This document shows, piece after piece, positions 50,686-58,962 of a stretch of DNA of 64,000 bases. This stretch comes from Ensifer sp. BR816 (GTDB lineage Bacteria > Pseudomonadota > Alphaproteobacteria > Rhizobiales > Rhizobiaceae), in NCBI RefSeq assembly GCF_000378985.1, contig NZ_KB905370.1:5997520-6061519 (forward strand), given 5' to 3'. Below the pieces are notes generated by a model. The model worked only from the letters and a program-made list of their open reading frames with translations. It was not told the DNA's origin and ran no database searches. Within the stretch, counting starts at the first letter, position 1; each line of letters starts with the position of its first letter. The translations under genes were made by a program, and so were the position numbers.

Positions 50686-50775
50686 TCCGCGAAACGAATG
50701 GAACTTTGATTGGAATGGCGCCGCCACCTCCGCACCTGTGTCTTGTCCGGATGCGCGTCTTGCCGCGGCTGCCCT

Positions 50776-52029
50776 TTACTTCTGCTCCCTCCCCGCTGCA
50801 AAAAGCCGCCCATAATCCACCCTCCGCATGCCGTCCGGGTCGCGGCTCACGGCGTCGGGGCGGGTCCTTTCCACCTCCTGCGCCATCACGCCGATATGCT
50901 TCGGCCCGGTGGTCGGCTCGCCCTTGTAGTGGAACTCATAGAGGTTGTGGCCTTTGAGCCTGCCGACCTTCTCGATGTTCTTCTTGGCGCGGCGGTCGGA
51001 CTTCGGAAGAAAGCCCAGCAGCGAGTCGAGCAGATTGCCGCCCGCCTGCTGCCGGGCGTTGTAATTCGCCATCTGGTTCTGGTAGTTCTGCTGCACCAAC
51101 CCGGCATAGTCGACCGGCTGGATCGACTGTCCCTGCGTCGGCACGAAATTCGGGCTCGTCACCTGTGCGCCTGAAAGCAGCGCCGAAATCTCGTTGATCG
51201 GCTGGTTGCGCTGCGCATATTGCTCGTTGAGATAGTTCGAGCGCGCGGTGTTCTGGGCATTGATCTGCGCCTGCTGAGCGTTGAAGCTCTGGTCCTGGAG
51301 CGCATTGTTGGCCGCCGTCGCCGATTGGCCGTTCTGGTACATCTGCTGGTTTGCGTTGTTGCCGAAATCGGCATTCTGCAACGCTTGCCCGTAGGCCTGA
51401 GCCTGCGCCGCGTTCTCGAAGCTTGCCTTTTGGCTGGCGAGGTTGGCGAGCCGCGTCTGCTCCTGACCGGCGTTGAGCACGGCGGCGATGCGGGCCTCGT
51501 GCGACGTCCGGTTCGCCTCGTCGATCGCCCGGTTATAGGCCTCAGACCCCGGCTGCAGGCCCTGGTTGGCAAGCCGCGTCTCCAGCGCCGCGCGGTCGCG
51601 CTCGAGCTGCGGGTTGAGCCGCGCCATCAGCGCATTCTCGTATTTTGACGTGTCGAAATCCGTCTCGTAGCTGCGGGTGATGTTGCCAGCATTGCCGACG
51701 GAGGTCTGAAGCCTGGGCCCAGCGGAAAACTGTTGGTATTGCGGCAACGCCAGCCTCGAAGGGTCACCGGCGGCCGGAGCTTTCGATATGTCCATCGGCT
51801 TGCCGAGGAGATCGTTCAGCCGGCTCGATTGCGATGTGGCGAGCGTCGCTAGGTTGAGGCTCGCCACATCGTTCTGATCCTTGATCTTCTGCTGCATCTC
51901 CGAAAGCTTCTGCGTCGCCGTCGCCACGGGCAGATCATAGACGTTGCCGCTCAGCGGATCGGTCCATTTCTGCGTCGTGTAGCTGTAGCTGAGGCTGCCG
52001 TCCGGCGTCACCTGGTTGACATTGCCCAT
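50776..52029 (-). CDS. Phage tail-fibre/needle protein with S74 chaperone domain
   Basis: A 417-residue protein. The first 60 residues (VNQVTPDGSLSYSY) form a conserved attachment region; the middle 280 residues are Gln/Asn/Ala-rich and probably coiled coil. The C-terminus SDRRAKKNIEKVGRLKGHNL to AQEVERTRPDAV is an intramolecular chaperone of peptidase S74 type, whose Ser cleaves the fibre after folding. Homologous sequence (SKAPTPPDP) continues in frame upstream to about 52126 without any ATG, GTG or TTG, so the true start is uncertain. Confidence 0.8.
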   Translation of the reverse strand: MGNVNQVTPDGSLSYSYTTQKWTDPLSGNVYDLPVATATQKLSEMQQKIKDQNDVASLNLATLATSQSSRLNDLLGKPMDISKAPAAGDPSRLALPQYQQFSAGPRLQTSVGNAGNITRSYETDFDTSKYENALMARLNPQLERDRAALETRLANQGLQPGSEAYNRAIDEANRTSHEARIAAVLNAGQEQTRLANLASQKASFENAAQAQAYGQALQNADFGNNANQQMYQNGQSATAANNALQDQSFNAQQAQINAQNTARSNYLNEQYAQRNQPINEISALLSGAQVTSPNFVPTQGQSIQPVDYAGLVQQNYQNQMANYNARQQAGGNLLDSLLGFLPKSDRRAKKNIEKVGRLKGHNLYEFHYKGEPTTGPKHIGVMAQEVERTRPDAVSRDPDGMRRVDYGRLFAAGREQK

Positions 52030-52132
52030 GTATCCGTTGGCAACGGCCGTGCCGATATTGGTGGCGGTCTGTGCCGCCGCCGTTGCCTTCGGATCCGGAG
52101 GAGTGGGAGCTTTTGATTTTCCGATAGCACAC

Positions 52133-52579
52133 CTACCTTCGATTGACGGGATGCGCCCGCCAGTCGTCGTCTGTCAGAGTGAAGATGATTTCCGCCTCCT
52201 CCCGCCCGCGAAGCCGGGGGATGCGATGGCTTTTGAACCCGAAGCGGCGGGCGATCTCGACCATGCCGCGGTTCTCCGCCGAGACGCGCAGCACCGCCAT
52301 CTGGCAGCCGATCTCGTCGAAGGGATAGCCGAACATCGCTTCCAGCACCGGCCGCGTCAGCCAGCGTTTGCAGGTCGCGGCGGCCGAAAGCTCGATGACG
52401 CCCGCTTCGGGCGAATAGTTGTGATAGACGACGCCGGCGACGAGCCTGCCCTCTTCCGTCACGCCGAGCGTGGTGAAGTCGGCAAAGCCCCTCTCGCAGC
52501 CGTCGATCTGGTCGGCAACAAAAGCGGCGATCGCCTGATTGGTTGCAGGGTCGCCCGCCCCGCCCCAGATGATGTTCAA
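52133..52579 (-). CDS. GNAT-family acetyltransferase in phage module
   Basis: A 148-residue protein with GNAT features: GVTEEGRLVAGVVYHNY (about 43-59), a central strand, and RVSAENRGMVEIARRFGFK (about 105-123) as acetyl-CoA binding and C-terminal helix. A TTG at 52579 overlaps the TGA of the upstream gene (TTGA), which fixes the start. GNAT-like genes are common in the tail region of podoviruses; target unknown. Confidence 0.8.
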   Translation of the reverse strand: MNIIWGGAGDPATNQAIAAFVADQIDGCERGFADFTTLGVTEEGRLVAGVVYHNYSPEAGVIELSAAATCKRWLTRPVLEAMFGYPFDEIGCQMAVLRVSAENRGMVEIARRFGFKSHRIPRLRGREEAEIIFTLTDDDWRAHPVNRR

Positions 52580-54204
52580 GCGCTCGCCTCCCCCGCCGCC
52601 ACTTGCAGCGTCGCGAGGTCCACCTCGATGTCGAGTTTCACCGCACCACCGGAGGTGATCACGCAGCCGACCGCCAACATATCGCCGCTCGCACGCACGT
52701 TCTGGCGAAAATCGTAGCGCAGCGCCTCCGACACACCGTCCCAGCGCGCCACGTCCCAAAGGCCGACATCCCATTCCGGCGAAGCCTCATCCCCCTCCGT
52801 CACCCGGGAGAAGGGCGGCACCCTTCGGTCGAAGTCGGCGCGGGCGAAAAGCTGCACCTTTAGCTTCGTCTTGGCGCGGAAATACATATGCGCCATCGTC
52901 GCCGCGGTCCGCTGACCGAACTGTCCGACCGGAGCGAACTGCGAGAGATAGGTTGCCGCGAAGGTCAGCCCGTCGTCGGTGCCGCCGGTGTCGCCCTGCC
53001 AGCAATAGCCCTCGCGCGAGCCGAAGAAGAGCCCGCCCTGCAGGGTCTCGAAACAATTGGCCCGCCAGTTGCTGATCGTCGCCCAACGCCCGCTGAGCAC
53101 ATTCAGGACAAAGGTCTTGTCGCTGACGACGCTGTTATCGGGAAAGGCGACGAAGACCAGGTTCTGCTCGGCCCAGGGCTTCAGTGTCCAGCCGGAGCCG
53201 GTGGCGTTCGCCGCCCGCCGCCAGTCGTCCTCGATCGCCCGCGAGGCCGAGACCTGGGTCAGAGCCTGCCGGTCGCGCTGAAACACCTGCGACATCGGCG
53301 TCAGCCCGTCCGAAGTCGCAATCAGCACGTCACCGCCAATGCGAATCCAGGCGTTTTTTCCAAGCGGCTTGCCGATCTGGTAGACGCCTTTCAACGCGAA
53401 GTCGCTGGCGCTGGAGGGGTCAGAGCCCGCATAGACGGCGATCTCCCCTTCCGTCGAGACGAAGACGCAGAGATCGGAAAGCCCGTCGCCGCTTTCGAGC
53501 GACCAGGAAAAGCCGGTGATGAGCGACCCGCCCTTCTTCATCACCCCGCCAAGCGGAAACACGGCAGCCGCGCCGCCGATCGCGTTCACCGGCAGGTAAT
53601 AGGCGTCGAGCGTCGCGTTCTTGAGGAAGAACTCACGGTTCTTGAACAGCCAGCCGTAGTTGAGCTGCGCCATGGTGGTCGAGTCGGAAAAGGTGATCGT
53701 CGGCGACGTCGTCCAGGTGGTGCCGTCATAGATACGGCGCGTGTCGGCGCCATTGAGGCAAACGAGAAACGAGCCGCCGGCGGTCGTGTGCTGGAAGGCG
53801 CACCAGTCGCCGCCGGAAAGCCCGCCCACCGCCGCCGCGGTCTCTGCCGGCGGAGCGGCCGGCGCCGTCATATCGTAGATCGCGCTCTCCGTCGCCATGA
53901 ACAGCTTTTCGTTGCTGCCGAACTTGTATTTGAAGGCGCTGCGGATGGCGCCGCCACCGGCCGCAAGCCCGACTTTGCGCGAGCCGCCGCGGATCCTGCA
54001 GCCGGCAAGCGTCGGCAGGAAGTTCGTGAGCACGGTGGCCGAGCCCGGGGTCTGCGACGCCATGTCAGCGGTCGTGACGAGACCGTGTTTCGGTGCCGGA
54101 AAGGTAACCGATTGCGAGGGCTGCGGCCGGCCGATGTTTGCCTGCCCGCGATTGGTCTGCGGCAGGCGGCCAGGGCGAACTGACATCGTGCGAACTGTCA
54201 TCAT
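52576..54204 (-). CDS. Phage structural protein (tail-tube/nozzle-like)
   Basis: A 542-residue protein made of repeating beta segments with WCAFQHTTAGG, RIYDGTTW, FVSTEGEIAVYAGSDPSS, and IGGDVLIATSDGLTPMS, the sort of repeating beta blades seen in podovirus tail nozzle proteins such as P22 gp10. It sits between two small connector-type genes and fibre genes. GGGGGA lies before ATGATG at 54204; the start overlaps the preceding stop. No direct family match can be named. Confidence 0.65.
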   Translation of the reverse strand: MMTVRTMSVRPGRLPQTNRGQANIGRPQPSQSVTFPAPKHGLVTTADMASQTPGSATVLTNFLPTLAGCRIRGGSRKVGLAAGGGAIRSAFKYKFGSNEKLFMATESAIYDMTAPAAPPAETAAAVGGLSGGDWCAFQHTTAGGSFLVCLNGADTRRIYDGTTWTTSPTITFSDSTTMAQLNYGWLFKNREFFLKNATLDAYYLPVNAIGGAAAVFPLGGVMKKGGSLITGFSWSLESGDGLSDLCVFVSTEGEIAVYAGSDPSSASDFALKGVYQIGKPLGKNAWIRIGGDVLIATSDGLTPMSQVFQRDRQALTQVSASRAIEDDWRRAANATGSGWTLKPWAEQNLVFVAFPDNSVVSDKTFVLNVLSGRWATISNWRANCFETLQGGLFFGSREGYCWQGDTGGTDDGLTFAATYLSQFAPVGQFGQRTAATMAHMYFRAKTKLKVQLFARADFDRRVPPFSRVTEGDEASPEWDVGLWDVARWDGVSEALRYDFRQNVRASGDMLAVGCVITSGGAVKLDIEVDLATLQVAAGEASA

Positions 54205-54803
54205 GATGTCCCCCTGTCGGCATTGATCTCCTGCAGGAGATCCGCCTCGAACTCTGCAAGGTTGTCCTCGAAGGAGAGGCCCTTCTGCCGCTTCCAGCGC
54301 CAGATCAGCCCCTTCTTCAACAGCCGCTCTGGAAAGAGCGTCGTGTCGTCGTCGGCGCGGAAGGTATCCCGCTCCTCGTAAGGATCGCCGAGTACCCAAT
54401 TTTTCGAGACGTATTCGATCGTCGCACCGACTGCGAAAGCGGCCGGCGAAAAAAGCATCTCCCTGCCGCGGAGGTGGCAGTAGGGCTCTGCAGAGGCGAT
54501 GCCGACGATCACGGCCCATTGCGCGCCGTTGGTGATAGGTCGGAAGAAGCGGCTGTCCGCCGCCCGTACCGGCCCTCCGGGTGCCAGCCGCTGATAGTCG
54601 GCAGGCAGGATCTCCGGCGAAGCGGAAACGGCATGCGTCTTCAGCATCCCCTTCCAGTCGGCGCGCCGCGCAATCTCCGCGCCCGCCTCTTCGGCCAGCC
54701 CCACCATCGTCTGCGCATTCGGATCGTTCGTCCCGTAGACGCTGTCGAAGCGGTCGAGCGAAACGATGTCCGAGACTTCGTTGATCACGGTCAGAAGCGT
54801 CAT
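54201..54803 (-). CDS. Phage head-tail connector/tail protein
   Basis: A 200-residue protein. The start (LLTVINEVSDIVSLDRFDSVYG) is helical like the adaptor family; the middle includes RRADWKGMLKTHAV and PADYQRLAPGG, and the end is rich in Trp and charged residues (GLIWRWKRQKGLSFEDNLAEFEADL in part). Similar proteins follow the head genes in podoviruses. It overlaps both neighbours by 3-4 bases. Confidence 0.65.
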   Translation of the reverse strand: MTLLTVINEVSDIVSLDRFDSVYGTNDPNAQTMVGLAEEAGAEIARRADWKGMLKTHAVSASPEILPADYQRLAPGGPVRAADSRFFRPITNGAQWAVIVGIASAEPYCHLRGREMLFSPAAFAVGATIEYVSKNWVLGDPYEERDTFRADDDTTLFPERLLKKGLIWRWKRQKGLSFEDNLAEFEADLLQEINADRGTS

Positions 54804-55396
54804 GGCGTCAGCCCTCCGATGACGATTTCGGCATTGCCCCAGCGCAGGCGCTCGTCGGCAAGCCCGAGCCCGGCCATCGCCTGGCGCTTCAGTGCCTCGG
54901 CCGCACCCGCCTTGGCGGCGTCGCGTTCCCAGACGGCGATCTCCTCGACGAGCGCATAGAGATAGACATCCGGTGCCTTTTCGATCAGCCAGTTGCTTGG
55001 CGCGGCGGCCGTCAGCGGCGGAATTTTCGCGTAGTACGTCAGCCGGATCTCCTCGCTGCCCTTCGGCCGTACCTGGACGGCGCCGCCGATGATCGCGTAG
55101 CCGATCGGCGCGCCGGCGGATGTCCCGTGACTGCTGAGCTCCTGCAGCGGCAGCGCCCGCAGCGCCCGGCCATCGGCGCCAAGCACCTGCCGCGCCTCCA
55201 GGAAATCCACCGGCAGGCTGCCGTCGCCCTCGGCCAGCGGCACTGTCGCCGCCTTTTCCATGTCGGCCACGCGCAGGACGCGGTTGAGCTTGAGCTCGGC
55301 AAGCGCGAGGAAGCGCGGGAAGAGATGGGCGACGTCATCGCGGCCGGAATAGTCGCTGGCGTCGACGAGGAGCGAGGCATAGTCGGATATGGTCAT
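54800..55396 (-). CDS. Phage adaptor (SU10-adaptor-like) protein
   Basis: A 198-residue protein: SDYASLLVDASDYSGRDDVA, then LFPRFLALAELKLNRVLRVA (about 26-45), VDFLEARQVL and LTYYAKIPPLTAAAPSNWL are typical of the connector subunit next to the portal in SU10-like podoviruses. The ATG at 55396 overlaps the upstream stop by 4 bases. It likely forms the ring between portal and tail. Confidence 0.75.
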   Translation of the reverse strand: MTISDYASLLVDASDYSGRDDVAHLFPRFLALAELKLNRVLRVADMEKAATVPLAEGDGSLPVDFLEARQVLGADGRALRALPLQELSSHGTSAGAPIGYAIIGGAVQVRPKGSEEIRLTYYAKIPPLTAAAPSNWLIEKAPDVYLYALVEEIAVWERDAAKAGAAEALKRQAMAGLGLADERLRWGNAEIVIGGLTP

Positions 55397-55716
55397 AGAT
55401 GTCCCTCGAAACTGCGCCAGGCGCGGTTGTCGCTGTCGTTGAGCCACCGCTTCACATAGCGGTCGTCGCCTTCGGAATGCGCCCTGACCAGGTTTTCGGA
55501 ATGGGCGAGATTGAGCGGGATCGAGGCGACCTTGGTCCATTCGCCGAAGGCGTTGCCGGCGGTCGCATGGCGTATGAATTCGTTCTGACGAACGAGGTTC
55601 TCGACCGGATAATCCGTCCGCCAATGAGTTTTGTTGCCGTCCTCCATCACCCAGACGGAGCGGCCGGTCTGAAAATCATGATCGAAGAGCTTCCAGTCGC
55701 CGTCGCGTACAATCAT
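55393..55716 (-). CDS. Phage hypothetical protein
   Basis: A 107-residue protein rich in charged and aromatic residues (WKLFDHDFQTGRSVWVMED; WRTDYPVENLV; RYVKRWLNDSDNRAW). It overlaps both neighbours by 4 bases, so it is a true gene of the late operon. No family recognised. Confidence 0.65.
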   Translation of the reverse strand: MIVRDGDWKLFDHDFQTGRSVWVMEDGNKTHWRTDYPVENLVRQNEFIRHATAGNAFGEWTKVASIPLNLAHSENLVRAHSEGDDRYVKRWLNDSDNRAWRSFEGHL

Positions 55717-55889
55717 CCCTCGTCACCTGGAAGAGGATCGTTGCGTTCGGCTTTGCCCTGGGCGATCAAGATCTTCGCCGCCTTGACTGGCAAGTCGAGT
55801 ACGGTGCCAGCAGGAATGCGTTCTTCGTCAATCGCCCAGGTATCATAGAGAAGTTTGACGGGTACCGTGGTCGTCTTTGTGTCTGTCAT
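55713..55889 (-). CDS. Small phage protein
   Basis: A 58-residue protein with VPVKLLYDTWAIDEERIPAG and VKAAKILIAQGKAERNDPLP, the shape of small DNA-packaging or head-completion accessory proteins. GGGAGAA precedes the ATG at 55889; its stop overlaps the next start (ATGA). It lies just after the capsid gene. Confidence 0.7.
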   Translation of the reverse strand: MTDTKTTTVPVKLLYDTWAIDEERIPAGTVLDLPVKAAKILIAQGKAERNDPLPGDEG

Positions 55890-55940
55890 TCATTTCTCCC
55901 GAACAGGGACCGACCTTGAGTCGAAACTTGGAACCTGGAA

Positions 55941-56936
55941 CTAGCTGGCGGAACTCAGTCCGAAGAGGTCAGCGGCAACGCCAAGGCCCCTCTCGTTGTG
56001 CACCTTCAGCGTGCCCTCACCTATGATGACGCCCTTGTCCGCATCGCCCGTCTTGGCAACCTCGCGGTCTTCCTGGATCTGGCGGAGCCACAGAAACGAG
56101 AGCATGTCGGTGTCGATGAAGAAGGCGTTACGGGCGACTCCGGCGTTCACCGCCTGCACCCGGTTCGGGTGAATCATCACTGTCCCGAACGGGCCTTCGT
56201 AATAGTCCGCTGTCGCAACAATGGTGTTGCGCTCACCGCCTTGTGACACCGCATAGCGGAAAGGCGCGACGTTGCTGTCGGACATGAAGGTGACGAAGAC
56301 GGATTTCACATACGGAGAGACGGAGACGTGGCGGAAGTTGGCGCCGTTCTGATAGCCCTGCTGCATCACAGTATCGAGGATCGCCTTGGTGAAGGGACGC
56401 TGCGTTCCGTCGGTCGGCGCCACCGTCAGACCGGTGCCCGCGCTGAAGCCGCCATTTGCGCCACCGGCGCCGCGAGAGACGTTGCTAATGGTCCAAGTGC
56501 TAAGCGAGCCGAATTCACGGGTACTGCCAGCGACCGTTGCGTTAGTGTCGACGATCGCGAACTCCACGTCCTTGCGAATTTCGACGCCCTTCTTCAGCTT
56601 CTGATATTTCCGCTTCTGCACGTTACCAGCCTCAGCCGTCACCTCCTGTGTCGCGGAGATAATCCAGTCCTTGCGCATGATCTGGGTGTAGTTACCAAGC
56701 CGCATCGGCGGGGTGATCGCTCCGAAGGCGTATTCCTCGCCTTCCTCACGGATATTTGCGCCGGGCGCGGCAAGTTCGTCCGTCTCCCATTCCGGGTGAT
56801 AGGTCGTGCACTTGCCCTTTTCGATCAGTGAGTAGATGGGGGTCTCTTCCGGAGTGATCCGCGACACCACGTCGGAAAGCTCCTCGCGGTTGCCGACGGC
56901 CTGCGTCGTCTGAAAGGTATTGGTGAGAACTGTCAT
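55941..56936 (-). CDS. Major capsid protein (DUF5309)
   Basis: A 331-residue protein of the DUF5309 capsid family (SU10-like HK97 fold): NTFQTTQAVGNREELSDVVS at the start, TPEETPIYSLIEKGK, ISATQEVTAEAGN, and a conserved FIDTDMLSFLWLR near the C-terminus. The ATG follows AAGGACC. It is the highest-value marker that the module encodes a head, not just a tail. Confidence 0.88.
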   Translation of the reverse strand: MTVLTNTFQTTQAVGNREELSDVVSRITPEETPIYSLIEKGKCTTYHPEWETDELAAPGANIREEGEEYAFGAITPPMRLGNYTQIMRKDWIISATQEVTAEAGNVQKRKYQKLKKGVEIRKDVEFAIVDTNATVAGSTREFGSLSTWTISNVSRGAGGANGGFSAGTGLTVAPTDGTQRPFTKAILDTVMQQGYQNGANFRHVSVSPYVKSVFVTFMSDSNVAPFRYAVSQGGERNTIVATADYYEGPFGTVMIHPNRVQAVNAGVARNAFFIDTDMLSFLWLRQIQEDREVAKTGDADKGVIIGEGTLKVHNERGLGVAADLFGLSSAS

Positions 56937-57082
56937 CTGATGGTCCTTATGTGGTGACGTGATCCGCCGCCACGCGCCTGGACAGGCACATGGAAAGCGT
57001 TGACGGTGTTGAATGAAGGTGAATGCGAGCGATCGCTGAGCAGCGGTTCGTGAACGCTTGCCGCTCGACCAACGCTTGTCGA

Positions 57083-58033
57083 TTACTCGAAATCGACCGC
57101 CATCGCGTCGCGGATCGATCCCGTTCTTGCAAGCCGCTGCATTGCCTCGCGACTTTGGCGCTGCTGCCGCTGCGCCCGGTTCTTTGCTTTCATGCGCGGC
57201 GCAGCGGCAGGCGCCGCGGCCACCTTCTGGAAGGCTCTTACCCGCGAACGTTCCGCAAGCAGGCCGAGGCGAGCGTAATGCGCGAGCTTGAACAGCCGAT
57301 GATCGACGACCTCGCGCACCTCCTCGTCGGAAAAGCCGAGGTCCTTCGCCGCCTCGAAAACATCGGCGAAGAAGGCCTGCCGCCCCTCATCGTGCCCCGT
57401 CTGCGGGAACGCTTCAAGGAGCTTGGCATTTTCCGTCTCCAGCCTCTCCTCGCTCGCCGCGGCCCGAAGCTCCCCTGCAACGCCCGCCGACTCATCCCCA
57501 AGCGCCATCACCCGCGCAAGCTGTTCCAGCCCCGCCTGGTGCAGCGCCCATTGTCGCTGATAGGTCTGCGGATCGTAGAGCCTCAGTTCCTCCGGTGGCT
57601 CATCGGGGATCTGAGCCGCCACCAGTTCCGCGACGGCATGGGCAGTTGCGGCGACCCTGCTGCTCATGCTTTCCAGGGCCCGCCCGCGGTTGGCGAGATC
57701 CTGGGTCTTGTTGCGGTAATCGCGATCCCGCATGTATCCGAGCTTCAACTCCTCGAGCGGAACCTCTTCGCCGCCCTTGAGCGTGACCATCATGTCCTCG
57801 GCTTCGTTGGCTGCCTCCTGCTCATCAGGAAAGGCTGGCTCGTCGCCTTCGGCGTCAGCCTCGTCTCGCTCGTGCGCGTAGTCTACAGCCCCCTCGCCGT
57901 CCCGCTCTTCCTCGTCGTGCGGGTTGGCCTGGTGCGGCTCCCAGAAGTCGAGGTTGTCGATGCTTGCGGACTCATGCGGGTCGACAACAGCTTTGCTCCC
58001 GCCGGAAGGCGGGTTGGCACTATTGTTAATCAT
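57083..58033 (-). CDS. Phage scaffold-like protein
   Basis: A 316-residue, very acidic N-terminus (residues 25-90 rich in Glu, Asp and Ala) followed by helical, charged regions and a basic C-terminus (APRMKAKNRAQRQQRQSREA). LGYMRDRDYRNKTQDLANRG resembles scaffold proteins that sit between portal and capsid genes. It is located exactly there. The ATG at 58033 follows AGAGG. Confidence 0.75.
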   Translation of the reverse strand: MINNSANPPSGGSKAVVDPHESASIDNLDFWEPHQANPHDEEERDGEGAVDYAHERDEADAEGDEPAFPDEQEAANEAEDMMVTLKGGEEVPLEELKLGYMRDRDYRNKTQDLANRGRALESMSSRVAATAHAVAELVAAQIPDEPPEELRLYDPQTYQRQWALHQAGLEQLARVMALGDESAGVAGELRAAASEERLETENAKLLEAFPQTGHDEGRQAFFADVFEAAKDLGFSDEEVREVVDHRLFKLAHYARLGLLAERSRVRAFQKVAAAPAAAPRMKAKNRAQRQQRQSREAMQRLARTGSIRDAMAVDFE

Positions 58034-58189
58034 GGAAAGACCTCTTGCGAGAGATTCGGAGCGGAGGTGCCGCTTTCGCGTACTCCCGCACCGAGAAATT
58101 CGAGAGATTTCAGAATGCTGCCCCGAATTCATGAATCAGTTTGACAACGAGGCGCATCAGGGAGGCAGCCCTGCCGCCGATGCACTCCT

Positions 58190-58426
58190 TCACACCGGGG
58201 CGTTCGTGCCTTCGGCTTTGGCTTGCTCCGCTAGGAACTTCAGCTTTGCGCAGAAGTTGCGGACCGCCCGCGCTTCTGCCGCGAAGGCGGCCCGCGCTTC
58301 GTGGTCCGTGAGTTTCGCGTTGATGCAGCCGTTGATGGCCGCCGCCTCCAACTCCTCCATCAATCGCTCGAACAGCGGATTGTCGAGAAGCGCCCGCGCC
58401 GCCGACTGTTTTTCTTCTGCCTTCAT
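58190..58426 (-). CDS. Small phage protein
   Basis: A 78-residue helical, acidic protein (SAARALLDNPLFERLMEELEAAA; AAFAAEARAVRNFCAKLKFL). It lies between the lipoprotein and scaffold genes. The size and composition recall small head-morphogenesis proteins; no family recognised. AAAGAGC lies upstream as a weak ribosome site. Confidence 0.65.
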   Translation of the reverse strand: MKAEEKQSAARALLDNPLFERLMEELEAAAINGCINAKLTDHEARAAFAAEARAVRNFCAKLKFLAEQAKAEGTNAPV

Positions 58427-58625
58427 CTCAGTGCTCTTTCTTGGGAGCAGCCCGACGGACCAACCGAGCCGGGCACACGGCAGGACTGTTTCTTGTTCGA
58501 TTCTTTATTAGTTGCTCGTGAGGGGTGTAGCGGAGGCACCCACGGCTGCACGGGAGTGCGAGCCGGACGGAAGCGTCCTCTGTTTTGCTACCACGAAGGC
58601 AACCAGGCGCCTCCAGTCAATCTTG

Positions 58626-58916
58626 TTAGCGCGACTCGAGGGAAACCTTCGCGCCTATCGTCGTAACGCCTACATCCGGCGTGCCGTCAGTTGCCCAACA
58701 GGAGCACGGCTCACCGGCGGGACCGGTGCCATAGGGGCAGACTTGGGCCGGTGTCGAGCATTGTCGGGGATCCGGCTTGGCTGCCGTTTTGATTGCCGGT
58801 GCTTGGACTTTGACCGACGCGCGTGCGCCCGCCGCTGGCATAGTCGATTCGCTGCAAGACGAAAGGATGAGCGGAAACGCAGCAAAGAACAAGCAAAGGT
58901 AGCGAACGTTTTTCAT
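58626..58916 (-). CDS. Phage-module lipoprotein, unknown function
   Basis: A 96-residue lipoprotein: signal MKNVRYLCLFFAAFPLILSSC with Cys21 as lipid site. The mature part has Pro-rich and Cys-rich sections (CSTPAQVCPYG; GEPCSCWATDG). Location between portal and head genes is unusual for a lipoprotein; some phage lipoproteins block superinfection, which is one possible role (inference). Its ribosome site is weak. Confidence 0.6.
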   Translation of the reverse strand: MKNVRYLCLFFAAFPLILSSCSESTMPAAGARASVKVQAPAIKTAAKPDPRQCSTPAQVCPYGTGPAGEPCSCWATDGTPDVGVTTIGAKVSLESR

Positions 58917-58962
58917 GCGGTAGCCATATTCTGAGGCGCGGCAGGTTTCAACCCCCAACTTC

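Noticed and set aside
52888-54183. A long plus-strand frame (about 430 codons) in the phage module
   Set aside because: Antisense to the coupled structural gene at 52576-54204, with no motif and no ribosome site.
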